The translations under genes were made by a program, and so were the position numbers. A DNA stretch of 64,000 bases from Agrobacterium tumefaciens (GTDB lineage Bacteria; Pseudomonadota; Alphaproteobacteria; Rhizobiales; Rhizobiaceae), in NCBI GenBank assembly GCA_025559845.1, contig CP048469.1:3206501-3270500 (forward strand). The letters run 5' to 3'. Each line of letters begins with the position of its first letter. Positions within the stretch are counted from its first letter, which is position 1. Below are positions 10,033 to 19,030 of this stretch, in pieces. Below the pieces are notes generated by a model, which did no database searches, was not told where the DNA came from, and worked only from the letters and a program-made list of their open reading frames with translations.

Positions 10033-11394
10033 ATGATGGATGATATTGAAAACGCAAAGAAATTTTTCGCCGACAATCCCGATATCGAAATACTTGAAGC
10101 GTTCGTCATAGATGCGAACGGTGTGCCGCGCGGCAAATGGATACCGCGTGAACGCGCCATCGACGTTCTTGAAAAAGGTATGGCAATACCCCGCTCCGTT
10201 TATGCCCTGGATATCTGGGGTCGCGATGTGCATGCGGCAGGTTTGGCGGAGGGAACAGGCGATCCGGACGGCTTCTGCTTTCCTGTTCCCGGTACTCTTT
10301 CACGTGTAAGCTGGCTTGGGCGACCAACGGCGCAGGTTCTTCTCGCGATGAGAAACCCGGATGGATCAGGCTTTTATGGCGATCCGCGCCACGTGTTGTC
10401 GCAGGTCCTGGAGGGATACCGCAAAGCCGGCCTCACACCGGTCGTTGCCACCGAACTGGAATTTTACCTCATCGATCCGGTCCGGTCTGCACTCGATCCT
10501 GTCCGTCCACCGAACAGTCGCGAAGGCCGCTGGCATACGGGTCAGACGCAAGTGCTGTCGATTTCCGAATTGCAGGATTTCGAAGATGTCTTTCACGATA
10601 TTGCCACCGCATGCCGGGCACAGGGCGTTCTTGCGGACACGACGCTGCGGGAGAATGGTCCTGGCCAGTATGAGATCAATCTCAACCATGTGCCGGATGC
10701 GTTGCAGGCGGCAGACTTCGCAGTCTTTCTGAAGCGCATCGTCAAGGGGGTGGCGCGCAAACATGATCTCGATGCGACCTTCATGGCCAAGCCCTATGGC
10801 ATGCAGGCCGGAAACGGCATGCACGTTCATTTCTCGGTTCTCGATAAGAGCGGCAACAACATATATGGCGGTGAAAACGGACCGTCGGACGCGCTGATGC
10901 ACTCTGTTGGCGGTCTTCTGGAGAACATGGGGGAAAGCATGGCGATCTTTGCGCCCCATGCAAACTCCTACCGTCGACTGACGCCCAGCGAACACGCCCC
11001 GACCTACGCGTCCTGGGGTTTCGACAACCGTTCGGCTGCGGTGCGCGTCATTACAGCCAGTCGGGCGGCAACACGCATCGAGCACCGCGTCGCGGGCGCG
11101 GACACCAATCCTTATCTTGTTCTGGCGATGATCCTCAGTGCGGCGCTCGCCGGCATGAAGGAGAAACGTCAGCCGGGCGGCGCGATTTCCGGTGACAGCC
11201 ATGCCATCAATCATGAGCCCCTGCCGACAAACTGGGATTATGCGCTGCAGCGTTTTACGCGTTCGAGTTTTGCTTATGCGACGCTTGGCCAGAAGTACCG
11301 CACGCTCTTCTCCGCCTGCAAGCAGCAGGAGCTATCCGAGTTTTCCTTGCGTGTAACCGACGTCGAATATGACGCCTATATCAGGACGGTGTGA
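10033..11394 (+). CDS. Glutamine synthetase family ligase (gamma-glutamylputrescine synthetase-like)
   Basis: Type I glutamine-synthetase fold enzyme, 453 residues, closer in layout to PuuA than to GlnA. The N-terminal beta-grasp domain is about 20-110. The catalytic domain carries the metal-binding ELEFYL, the ENGPGQYEINL segment, the AGNGMHVHFS motif and NRSAAVRVI. In the Puu pathway the enzyme joins glutamate to putrescine (or another amine) using ATP, protecting the amine before oxidation. It lies directly ahead of a PuuB-like oxidase (3-base gap), which supports that role. The exact amine is an inference. Tandem ATGs occur at the start; the first is taken. Confidence 0.82.
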   Translation: MMDDIENAKKFFADNPDIEILEAFVIDANGVPRGKWIPRERAIDVLEKGMAIPRSVYALDIWGRDVHAAGLAEGTGDPDGFCFPVPGTLSRVSWLGRPTAQVLLAMRNPDGSGFYGDPRHVLSQVLEGYRKAGLTPVVATELEFYLIDPVRSALDPVRPPNSREGRWHTGQTQVLSISELQDFEDVFHDIATACRAQGVLADTTLRENGPGQYEINLNHVPDALQAADFAVFLKRIVKGVARKHDLDATFMAKPYGMQAGNGMHVHFSVLDKSGNNIYGGENGPSDALMHSVGGLLENMGESMAIFAPHANSYRRLTPSEHAPTYASWGFDNRSAAVRVITASRAATRIEHRVAGADTNPYLVLAMILSAALAGMKEKRQPGGAISGDSHAINHEPLPTNWDYALQRFTRSSFAYATLGQKYRTLFSACKQQELSEFSLRVTDVEYDAYIRTV

Positions 11395-11397
11395 GAG

Positions 11398-12699
11398 ATG
11401 GCAGAGGTCACCCCAATTCCCAATCCCGGTCATACGTCGTCCTGGTATGCGGCCTCAGCCAACGTGAAATCCGTGCGTCCTTCATTGGAAGGGCATCTGG
11501 ATGCCGATGTTTGCATCATTGGCGGTGGTTTCACTGGTATCTCTGCGGCTGTGGAACTCAGTGAGCGCGGGTATTCCGTGGTTGTGCTGGAAGGCGTGCG
11601 GGTCGGTTTCGGTGCCTCGGGTCGCAACGGTGGTCAGATCGTCAACGGCTATAGCCGTGATCTTGAAACCATCGCCGGACGCTACGGTCGCGAAAAGGCT
11701 GTGAAGCTCGGAGCGATGTCGCTTGAAGGTGGGGCCATCATCCGTGAGCGCGTCAAGAAATATGCGATTGATTGCGATCTTGTCGATGGAGGGTTCTTCG
11801 CGGCCTTCACGCCCAAGCAGGTCCGCGAAATGGAAGCACATAAGGAGCATTGGGAAAAACACGGACACGGCGGCCTGGAAATGGTGTCCAAGGCTGATGT
11901 CGGCAGATACGTGGAGACAGACCGTTATGCAGGCGGAATGATTGATCGCTTTGGCGGTCACATTCATCCGCTCAATCTGGTGCAGGGAGAGGCTGCCGCT
12001 GCCGAAAGCCTCGGCGCACGGATCTTCGAAAATTCGCGGGTTATTTCAGTCGAAGAGGGTGAGAGCCCCGTTGTTCGCACCGCGACTGGCAGCGTCAAGG
12101 TGAAATACGTGCTTGTGTGCGGCAATGCCTATCTTGGCACGCTTCTGCCGGAGATCGGGGATCGTATGATGCCCGTTTCAAGCCAGGTCATGGCAACCGA
12201 GCAGCTCGATCCGCAGTTGATTGAAAGCCTTTTGCCGGCAAATTATTGCGTCGAAGATGCCAACTACATTCTCGATTATTATCGCCGCACGTCCGATAAT
12301 CGTCTGCTCTATGGCGGCGGCATCGGTTATGGTGGAAGCGATCCGGCTGACCTGACCGGTGTTATCAGGCCCAACATGCTGAAGACCTTCCCGCAACTGG
12401 CGACGACGAAAATCGATTTTGCCTGGAGCGGCAATTTCGCGCTGACGCTGACGCGCATCCCGCATATGGGCAAGCTTTCCGACAGCGTCTATTTCTCGCA
12501 CGGCGACAGTGGTCACGGCGTCACGACCACGCATTTGCTAGGCAAGATCCTCGGCGAGGCCGTTGCAGGCCACGCCGAACGTTTTGATGTGTGGAGTTCC
12601 TTGCCGAATTATCCGTTTCCTGGCGGAAAGACATTCCGCGTACCGCTCACCGTGCTCGGGGCGTGGTGGTACGGTCTCAGAGACAAGCTAGGGCTTTAG
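11398..12699 (+). CDS. FAD oxidase, gamma-glutamylputrescine oxidase-like
   Basis: PuuB/OrdL-type DAO flavoprotein, 433 residues. The FAD-binding VCIIGGGFTGISAAVELSERG begins near residue 37, followed by GFGASGRNGGQI near 65, which is characteristic of PuuB/OrdL proteins. The C-terminal FSHGDSGHGV segment near 365 closes the FAD site. It would oxidise a gamma-glutamylated amine, releasing ammonia or an aldehyde. It is separated by only 3 bases from the ligase gene and so is surely co-transcribed. Its TAG overlaps the convergent gluconokinase stop by three bases. Confidence 0.83.
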   Translation: MAEVTPIPNPGHTSSWYAASANVKSVRPSLEGHLDADVCIIGGGFTGISAAVELSERGYSVVVLEGVRVGFGASGRNGGQIVNGYSRDLETIAGRYGREKAVKLGAMSLEGGAIIRERVKKYAIDCDLVDGGFFAAFTPKQVREMEAHKEHWEKHGHGGLEMVSKADVGRYVETDRYAGGMIDRFGGHIHPLNLVQGEAAAAESLGARIFENSRVISVEEGESPVVRTATGSVKVKYVLVCGNAYLGTLLPEIGDRMMPVSSQVMATEQLDPQLIESLLPANYCVEDANYILDYYRRTSDNRLLYGGGIGYGGSDPADLTGVIRPNMLKTFPQLATTKIDFAWSGNFALTLTRIPHMGKLSDSVYFSHGDSGHGVTTTHLLGKILGEAVAGHAERFDVWSSLPNYPFPGGKTFRVPLTVLGAWWYGLRDKLGL

Positions 12700-13205
12700 A
12701 AACGAACGTCCTTCAGGCCGGAAAAGGCGTTTTCGACGATTTCGTCCGGTGTCGCATCGATGCTGACTGTCACCACCCCGGTCTCGCCTGTCGGAACTTC
12801 CAGGGTTGCAAGCTGGGTCTGCAGCAGTGAAAGCGGCATGAAATGTCCCTTGCGCTCGCCCATGCGGCGGCTGAGCAACTCGAGGCTGCCGTCGAGATAG
12901 ACGAAAGCGAGCTTGCCGTCGCAGGCTTCCCGAAGCCGGTCGCGATAGATCTTTTTCAGCGCCGAGCAAGAGACGACGATACCGGCGCCTTCGTAACCTT
13001 TTCGCAGTTCCACACCGATGAGATCGAGCCAGGGCCAGCGATCTTCATCGGTCAGAGGTGTGCCGGCGGACATCTTGTCGACGTTCGATTTCGGATGCAG
13101 CTTGTCACCTTCTATGAAAGCGATGCCCAGTTTTTCGGCCAGTGCCTCTCCGACTGTGGACTTGCCGCAGCCGCTCACTCCCATCACAACGATTGCCTGT
13201 GTCAC
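12696..13205 (-). CDS. gntK: Gluconokinase
   Basis: Phosphorylates D-gluconate to 6-phosphogluconate, feeding the Entner-Doudoroff and pentose phosphate routes; P-loop kinase of the GntK type, 169 residues. The P-loop is GVSGCGKST near residues 8-16, followed by EGDKLHP, GTPLTDEDRWPWL and SCSALKKIYRDRLR, all family hallmarks. The GTG start is preferred because GAGG lies 7 bases before it and the N-terminus then matches other GntK proteins; a TTG at 13238 would add 11 atypical residues. It runs in the same direction as the yeh transporter genes but 126 bases downstream of them. Confidence 0.9.
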   Translation of the reverse strand: MTQAIVVMGVSGCGKSTVGEALAEKLGIAFIEGDKLHPKSNVDKMSAGTPLTDEDRWPWLDLIGVELRKGYEGAGIVVSCSALKKIYRDRLREACDGKLAFVYLDGSLELLSRRMGERKGHFMPLSLLQTQLATLEVPTGETGVVTVSIDATPDEIVENAFSGLKDVRF

Positions 13206-13331
13206 CCGAACCTCGAATTTCCTGTTTTCGATGGCCAAGCCCTTAGAGCATTTCTCGCTCGAGGGAAACGGTTCTGTTGGATCAGGACAAGCAAACGCAC
13301 TGCGGGATCTGGGAAATCGGAAAGGCTGATC

Positions 13332-14075
13332 TCACTGATATCCAGCCTTTCTGGATGCGGTCTTCTCCAGTGCGGAAAAGCCGGCATGGATCAGGATTGC
13401 CAGCGCCGCGACGATCAATCCGCCCTGAAGGATGAAGGCCAGATTGTTGGATTGCAGCCCGGCAATGATGATTTCGCCAAGTGTCCGCGCAGCAACGGTC
13501 GAGCCGATGGTTGCGGTTGATAGGCTGATGACGGCCGACAGTCTGATCCCCGCAAGGATGGCCGGAAGCGCGAGCGGTAACTCCACTTTGACGAGCCGTT
13601 GCCAACCCGTCATGCCGCTGCCTTTGGCGGCATCCATGACTGCTGGCGGGAGTACGGTCAGCCCCGTCAACGTATTTTCGAAAACCGGAAGTAGGGCATA
13701 TAGGAAAAGTGCGATAAGGGTCGGCTTCTCGCCGAAGCCGATCATCGGTACGGCAAGCGCCAGGACGGCGACAGGCGGAAATGTCTGTCCAACATTGACG
13801 ATGCTGCGCGAGAGCGGCAGAAATGCTGCACCAAATGGCCTCGTAACGATGATGGCAAGTGTCACAGCCATCAACGTTGCGAGCGCCGTAGCGATAGCGA
13901 CGATCTCCAGGTGCGAAAAGGTCAACGACAACAGGCTGGCCTGCACATAGATCGGTGGCGCATTGGGCTGGACGAGTGGCTGAAACAGAGGTGCGAAAAG
14001 CTGCGGTGATGCCAGGAAGACGACAAGCATCACGACAAGTAGTCCATTGATGACAAATTCGCCGACCCTGTTCAT
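13332..14075 (-). CDS. yehW: Glycine-betaine-type ABC permease (YehW-like)
   Basis: Inner-membrane permease of an OpuC/ProW-family importer, 247 residues with about six helices. The EAA loop is near 150-175 (VMDAAKGSGMTGWQRLVKVELPLALP). Length and position as last gene of the four match E. coli YehW (243 residues) in yehZYXW. The start overlaps the stop of the ATPase gene by four bases (ATGA), so translation is coupled. E. coli YehZYXW is a low-affinity betaine uptake system; the substrate here is inferred. Confidence 0.85.
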   Translation of the reverse strand: MNRVGEFVINGLLVVMLVVFLASPQLFAPLFQPLVQPNAPPIYVQASLLSLTFSHLEIVAIATALATLMAVTLAIIVTRPFGAAFLPLSRSIVNVGQTFPPVAVLALAVPMIGFGEKPTLIALFLYALLPVFENTLTGLTVLPPAVMDAAKGSGMTGWQRLVKVELPLALPAILAGIRLSAVISLSTATIGSTVAARTLGEIIIAGLQSNNLAFILQGGLIVAALAILIHAGFSALEKTASRKAGYQ

Positions 14076-15010
14076 GGAGCTCCAGTGGCGCGCTGGAGGA
14101 GAACGTCACGGCGCACGCGACCGAGCGCTCTACCATCATCGTCAAGCACCGGCAGGGCATCCAGTCCCGCCCACAACATGGCGGAAAGTGCGTCGCGTTG
14201 ATTGGCGTGAGCGCTCAAGGGGTGCCCTTCTGCATGGCCCGGCTCGATGACATCGGCAACAGGCAGGACGGAAAGCAGCTTCAGGGAACGCTCGTTTTCG
14301 CCGATCATCGTCCGAACGAAATCCGTTGCGGGCTCGAGAACCAGTTCGACGGGTGACCCTCTCTGCACGATATGGCCCTTGTCCATCACGACGATCTGCT
14401 GGGCCAGCCGGAATGCTTCGTCCATGTCATGCGTGACAAGTACAATCGTCACGCCGAGTTTTTTCTGAATCTCAAGAAGATCCATCTGCGCCTTGGCACG
14501 GATGACCGGATCGAGCGCGCCGAAAGGTTCATCCATCAGCAGAATGTTCGGTTCAGCGGCAAGTGCGCGGGCGACACCGACACGCTGCTGCTGCCCACCT
14601 GACAGTTCATGCGGAAATCGGTTGGCATAGAGCGAGGGCTCGAGCTGGAAAAGCTGCATAAGCTCTTCGATTTTGGCATCGATCCGCTTTTTATCCCAGC
14701 CGATCAATTCAGGGACGGTTGCGATGTTCTGAGCGACCGTGCGGTGTGGAAACAGACCGTGTCCCTGGATGGCATATCCGATCTGCCGGCGAAGCTTGAA
14801 ACCGGGTATGTCGGTAACATCGTCTCCATCAATGCGGATAGTCCCGGAACTTGGCTCCACCAGTCTGTTGATCATTCGCAGCAGCGTGGTTTTACCAGAC
14901 CCCGACGTACCGACGATGACTGTCACGGTGCGTGGAGCAACGACCAACGATACATCGTCGACCACCGCAGCACCGTCATATTGTTTGGTGATGTTTTCGA
15001 TCTCGATCAT
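14072..15010 (-). CDS. yehX: Glycine-betaine-type ABC ATPase with CBS-like tail (YehX-like)
   Basis: Cytoplasmic ATPase, 312 residues. Walker A GTSGSGKTT (about 34-42), Q-loop, signature LSGGQQQRVGVARAL, Walker B ILLMDEPFGALDP and H-loop VTHDMDEA are all present. The last 60 or so residues resemble a CBS-type regulatory domain (LSAMLWAGLDALPVLDDDGRALG), as in OpuCA/YehX proteins that sense ionic strength. Both ends overlap the neighbouring permease genes by four bases. Confidence 0.88.
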   Translation of the reverse strand: MIEIENITKQYDGAAVVDDVSLVVAPRTVTVIVGTSGSGKTTLLRMINRLVEPSSGTIRIDGDDVTDIPGFKLRRQIGYAIQGHGLFPHRTVAQNIATVPELIGWDKKRIDAKIEELMQLFQLEPSLYANRFPHELSGGQQQRVGVARALAAEPNILLMDEPFGALDPVIRAKAQMDLLEIQKKLGVTIVLVTHDMDEAFRLAQQIVVMDKGHIVQRGSPVELVLEPATDFVRTMIGENERSLKLLSVLPVADVIEPGHAEGHPLSAHANQRDALSAMLWAGLDALPVLDDDGRALGRVRRDVLLQRATGAP

Positions 15011-16173
15011 GCTTCACGCTTTCTGCTTGCACTGAAGAGATTGCTGTCGATGAGCGCATCGAGCACGATGGCCGTTGTCAGCCCAAGCAGGACTGTGGGA
15101 ATTGTCCCGAGCAGCACCAGATCCATCGCAGTCTGGCCGATTCCCTGAAAGACGAAAACGCCAAAGCCGCCGCCGCCGATCAGGGCAGCGATTGTTGCGA
15201 GCCCAATGTTCTGAACCAGCACAATGCGGATGCCAGTCAGGATCACGGGGAGGGCGAGGGGAAATTCGATGCGGAACAGTCGCTGCAGGGTCGTCATGCC
15301 AAGCCCGCGCGCGGCCTCCTGCACAGCCTGCGACACGCCCGCGAGGCCAACAACGGTGTTGGAGACCACCGGCAGGAGCGAATAGAGAAACAAGGCCACG
15401 AAGGCAGGCGCCATGCCGATACCGCGAATCCCCATCGCTGAAGCACCCGGAACGTTGGCGGCGATCCAACCGAGCGGTGCGATCAGAATACCGAAGAGAG
15501 CAATGGAAGGAATAGTCTGGACGATGTTGAGCCCGTTCAGCACGGCCGGTCGCAGCCGATCGACTTTGGCACAGAGGATGCCGATGGGAATTCCGATGAG
15601 GGTGGCAGCAAACAGTGATCCCAAGGCAAGCTCCACATGTCTGATCGCCTCACTCCAGAATATGTCGGCACGGTTGGCATATTCCTTGAGAATGGAAAGA
15701 TCATCCCAAAGACCGCTCGCTAGCACGCTTGCAAGAACGGCGAGTGCGCCTCCGAGCATGACGACCCGCAACAGTGGTTTCGGTTGCAGCCGTGCGACCG
15801 CGTCGGTGGCGAGAAGCAGGAAAGCCGTCAAAAGAAGCCAGAAGCCGCTGGCTGGTGAAACGCGAGCGTAACTATTGTTATCGGGTGTGAGGGTTGTCGC
15901 CGCTAGACCCGCGACGATAGCAACGGCGACGAGGCCGATGAGAGAAACTGCCAGTCTCAAAACTATAGGGGAGCGAAAGAAGGCAATGACGCCGGCAAAC
16001 AGCGTGAAGATGAGAAACGTTGCCGCCACCCATGTTGGAAGAGATTCGAAGATCGTCTTCGTTTCGCCGGCAACAATGCGGTTTGCACGAAACGTCATGA
16101 AGGGTGAGAAGAGGACTGCATAGAAAAGGAGGCACGAGATCAGTACGCCGACTTTGTCAGGCCGTCTGGTCAA
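15007..16173 (-). CDS. yehY: Glycine-betaine-type ABC permease, long form (YehY-like)
   Basis: Inner-membrane permease, 388 residues, with extra N-terminal helices (about 10-160) before the usual permease core, matching E. coli YehY (385 residues). The EAA loop is near 290-315 (VQEAARGLGMTTLQRLFRIEFPLALP). A TTG start is chosen because GGGAGG lies six bases upstream of it. The GTG at 16200, just after the yehZ stop, has no ribosome site and would give a polar N-terminal extension. The stop overlaps the ATPase start. Confidence 0.85.
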   Translation of the reverse strand: MTRRPDKVGVLISCLLFYAVLFSPFMTFRANRIVAGETKTIFESLPTWVAATFLIFTLFAGVIAFFRSPIVLRLAVSLIGLVAVAIVAGLAATTLTPDNNSYARVSPASGFWLLLTAFLLLATDAVARLQPKPLLRVVMLGGALAVLASVLASGLWDDLSILKEYANRADIFWSEAIRHVELALGSLFAATLIGIPIGILCAKVDRLRPAVLNGLNIVQTIPSIALFGILIAPLGWIAANVPGASAMGIRGIGMAPAFVALFLYSLLPVVSNTVVGLAGVSQAVQEAARGLGMTTLQRLFRIEFPLALPVILTGIRIVLVQNIGLATIAALIGGGGFGVFVFQGIGQTAMDLVLLGTIPTVLLGLTTAIVLDALIDSNLFSASRKREA

Positions 16174-16206
16174 AGGCTGCCTCCCTCTGCAGTCACTCAC
16201 GTGATG

Positions 16207-17118
16207 TTATTTCACAAAGCCGTTTTTCGTCAGGAAATCGATTGCTACAGCTTTCGCCTGCTCACCACCCACCTGCACGCGTCCATTCAGTTCCTGCAAT
16301 GTTGCCAGATCCAGTTTTTCGAATACAGGCTTCAGCAGTGCCTCGATATTCGGGTTCTTCTTCAGAACCTCTTCACGAATGATGGGGGCGGGTTGATAGA
16401 CGGGCTGAACATGCTTGTCGTCTTCCAGCACAACAAGACCGGATGGTGCGATGCCGCCGTCCGTACCATAAACCATCGCGGCGTTGGCGTTGTTGGTCTG
16501 GTTTGCAGCCGCCGCGATCGTGGCCGCCGTATCGCCACCCGAAAGTGTGATGAGCTGCGCCGGTTTCATGGTGAAGCCATATGTGGTCTGGAAGGCTGGT
16601 AGCGCTGCAGCCGAGTTGACGAATTCCGAAGAGGCTGCCAGCACCACCTCGCCGCCATCTGCAACATACTTGCCGAAGTCCGACAGTGTCTTGAGGTTGT
16701 TCTTGTCGGCAACGTCCTTGCGGATAGCAATTGCCCAGGTGTTGTTGGCGGGCGATGGCGTCAGCCAGACGATCTTGTTTGCCTCGAGATCAAGCGTCTT
16801 GGCTTCCTGATAGGCTTTGCCTGCGTCCTTCCAGAGCGGATCATCAGCCTTCTCGAAAAAGAAGGCAGCGTTGCCGGTGTACTCCGGGTAGATATCGATC
16901 TCGCCGGCGGTGATCGCCTTGCGAACGACGGGCGTCGCGCCAAGTTGAATACGATCCGTCGTTTCAATGTTGTTCTGGTTCAAGACGGCCAGAATGATAT
17001 TGCCCAACACACCGCCTTCAGTATCGATCTTGGAGGAAACGACGACCTGGGCCTGGGCAATGGAAGCATAAAGGGCGAAGGCGACTGCTGCGCCTGTCAG
17101 GGTCCTCAAGCGGCTCAT
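16207..17118 (-). CDS. yehZ: Glycine-betaine-type ABC substrate-binding protein (YehZ/OsmF-like)
   Basis: Periplasmic receptor of the OpuAC/OsmF family, 303 residues (E. coli YehZ 305). A signal peptide covers residues 1-22 (cleavage near AQA-QV). The mature protein opens with VVVSSKIDTEGGVLGNIIL, the family entry, then GEIDIYPEYTGN, and later TDGGIAPSGLVVLEDDK. The ATG has GGAGGAA just upstream; an in-frame codon at 17187 is discounted. It is the first gene of the yehZYXW unit, in the same order as E. coli. Confidence 0.88.
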   Translation of the reverse strand: MSRLRTLTGAAVAFALYASIAQAQVVVSSKIDTEGGVLGNIILAVLNQNNIETTDRIQLGATPVVRKAITAGEIDIYPEYTGNAAFFFEKADDPLWKDAGKAYQEAKTLDLEANKIVWLTPSPANNTWAIAIRKDVADKNNLKTLSDFGKYVADGGEVVLAASSEFVNSAAALPAFQTTYGFTMKPAQLITLSGGDTAATIAAAANQTNNANAAMVYGTDGGIAPSGLVVLEDDKHVQPVYQPAPIIREEVLKKNPNIEALLKPVFEKLDLATLQELNGRVQVGGEQAKAVAIDFLTKNGFVK

Positions 17119-17271
17119 GAAAAATTCCTCCGGTGGATCGATCTGCAGACGCGCAAAAGCCGCCGATGTCGCCGGCTCAACGGTCAAGAACGGCCGAGGC
17201 GGAAAATGGTTGCAGAAATGCTTCGGATTTTTTGCGATCCAGACGTCGGAGAATGCGCGTCCGCGAGCCCG

Positions 17272-18315
17272 TCAAAGATCGCCTTTGTTGCGGGCATCCT
17301 TGCCCATCACCAGCGGCATCAAAACCGACAGGAAGAGCAGCCGCAAGACGTGATGAGAGCCGACATAGGCAGTGTCTGCATGCATCATCACGGCCATTGC
17401 CGCCATGGTTTCGAGACCACCCGGGGAATAGGCAATCATCACGGCATTCAGCGGTACGCCTGTTATGTTGGAGATCATCCAAGCAATGACGCCAGCGATG
17501 AACATCACGGCGATCGTGACGACAAGGCCTGCAATGAAACCTTTGCGCACATCCATGAGTGACACATTGGAAAACCGCGTTCCGATAAGACAGCCGATAA
17601 GAACATAAACCGGAAGGCTCAACCAGTTTGGAACACCACCTTCTGTAAAGCCGGTGATGTGCGAACTGATGGAAACGGCAACACCGCCAAGAAGCAAGGC
17701 TGCTGGAAACCGCAAGCGCAGGAAGAGCAGGCCCATCGCCAGAGAGGCGATAATCGTCAACCCCAATGTCACAAGGCCCATCGGTGGGTTGATGATTGGC
17801 GGTTCGGTGCTGACGAGGTTGAAATATTCGACGATCAGCGGCACCGACAACGTCAGCGCCAATACCCGCACGCTCTGTACGATGCTGACGGTAGCGAGAT
17901 CGCTCTTGGTGTCGGCGCTGAGGCTGATGATGTAACTGAGATGACCTGGGGAGGCGCCAAGCATTGCCGTGGTCCGGTCATAACCGAAGCCGTAATGCAA
18001 AATCCAGTAGGCGACATAGAGCATGATGACGACGGCGACGAGCACCACCACAAAGCTGATGGGCCAGGTCTTTGCCGCGTCAATCACGGCAGGCGTAACG
18101 CTGGTTCCCATCGAGATGCCAACGACGACAAAACAGGCGTTGCGGATATAGGAGGGGATGCCGAGCTTCAAACCCGAAAGCCCCGACAGGGTCACGGCAA
18201 CTGCCGGCCCTGACAGAAACGGTGCCGGTATGCCGAGCAGACTGGCAATAAATGCTCCAATGCTGCCGATGATGGCCGTCAGCAAAAATGTATGGAATTC
18301 CGGCTTGATTATCAT
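17272..18315 (-). CDS. AbrB-family membrane protein (PF05145)
   Basis: Integral membrane protein of 347 residues with about nine to ten predicted helices arranged as two similar halves. Each half has a Gly/Pro-rich re-entrant segment (LGIPAPFLSGPAVAV near 30-45 and VPLNAVMIAYSPGGLETMA near 290-310). Such proteins are often labelled AbrB regulators or ammonia monooxygenase, names that reflect old annotation rather than function. No DNA-binding domain is visible. Transport is plausible but the substrate is unknown. The gene stands alone between yehZ and rirA. Confidence 0.75.
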   Translation of the reverse strand: MIIKPEFHTFLLTAIIGSIGAFIASLLGIPAPFLSGPAVAVTLSGLSGLKLGIPSYIRNACFVVVGISMGTSVTPAVIDAAKTWPISFVVVLVAVVIMLYVAYWILHYGFGYDRTTAMLGASPGHLSYIISLSADTKSDLATVSIVQSVRVLALTLSVPLIVEYFNLVSTEPPIINPPMGLVTLGLTIIASLAMGLLFLRLRFPAALLLGGVAVSISSHITGFTEGGVPNWLSLPVYVLIGCLIGTRFSNVSLMDVRKGFIAGLVVTIAVMFIAGVIAWMISNITGVPLNAVMIAYSPGGLETMAAMAVMMHADTAYVGSHHVLRLLFLSVLMPLVMGKDARNKGDL

Positions 18316-18421
18316 TGCAACGCGAATGGAAATTGCTTGGGAAGCTCAATCCCACATGCGCCGTTTCGGCTTGAGACGTCAACACGTCGCGGGAAAAATA
18401 ATGGACCTGGAGAGGCAGTCA

Positions 18422-18454
18422 CATAAAGAAACCCGCAACGTGGCGTTGCGGGTT
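18422..18454 (-). terminator. rirA intrinsic terminator
   Basis: 11-bp perfect stem (AACCCGCAACG and complement) with a 3-base loop, followed on the minus strand by TTTCTTTAT. It lies 32 bases beyond the rirA stop. Confidence 0.8.
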
Positions 18455-18485
18455 CCAAGTAAGATCGTATCTTGAACTTGACGAA

Positions 18486-18956
18486 TTAGGCTGCGGGAAG
18501 AGAAGCCGTGCGCGGCATTTCCGTGTCGAGGCCGAGCAGGAAGTTGATCTGCGGACGGGCCTTGACGAGATCGTCGATGGAATATTCGGTCAGGACGTCG
18601 AAGAAGGCGTTGAGTGCCTTGCGCAGCGCCGAGTTCAGGCCGCAGCTGTCAACAAGCGGACACTCGACGGCGCCATCCTCGAAGCATTCCGCCATGGCGA
18701 AGCTGTCTTCTGTGACTTTGACAACGTCAAACAGGCTGATCTTGTCGGCAGGCTTGCCCAGTCTCACGCCACCATTACGGCCACGGACGGTCTCAACCAG
18801 CCCGGCCTTGTTCAGCGGCTGAAGAATTTTGAAAAGGAACAGCTCCGACACGCCATAGGCTCTGGCGATTTCCGGAATGCGGCTCAGATGGCCTTCGTTT
18901 GCGGCGCAATACATCAACATGCGAACGGCATAGTTGGTCTGTTTGGTCAAGCGCAT
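18486..18956 (-). CDS. rirA: Iron-responsive Rrf2 regulator RirA
   Basis: Rhizobial iron regulator, 156 residues, Rrf2 family. The winged helix spans about 1-65. Three cysteines at 91, 99 and 105 (CFEDGAVECPLVDSC) match the iron-sulphur ligands known for RirA. With iron available the cluster-loaded protein represses iron uptake genes; in low iron the cluster is lost and repression ends. The gene is divergent from a ferric-iron binding protein gene, and an Irr-type ICE dyad sits between them. That fits the reported cross-regulation in which Irr acts on rirA. Confidence 0.95.
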   Translation of the reverse strand: MRLTKQTNYAVRMLMYCAANEGHLSRIPEIARAYGVSELFLFKILQPLNKAGLVETVRGRNGGVRLGKPADKISLFDVVKVTEDSFAMAECFEDGAVECPLVDSCGLNSALRKALNAFFDVLTEYSIDDLVKARPQINFLLGLDTEMPRTASLPAA

Positions 18957-18995
18957 GCTGGTCTCCTAACTCTCAATGTGGAGTTATATAGTCTC

Positions 18996-19030
18996 TTTTT
19001 CAGTTTAGAACAATTCCAGAAACTGAAAAA
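18996..19030. promoter_or_regulatory. Irr (ICE)-type dyad between rirA and fbpA
   Basis: A perfect 11-bp inverted repeat (TTTTTCAGTTT and its complement, 13-base spacer) encloses TTTAGAACAATTCCAGA at 19004-19020. That matches the ICE consensus TTTAGAA-N3-TTCTAAA at 12 of 14 defined positions. It sits 40 bases before the rirA start and 98 bases before the fbpA start, so it could control either or both. Binding by Irr is inferred. Confidence 0.65.
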
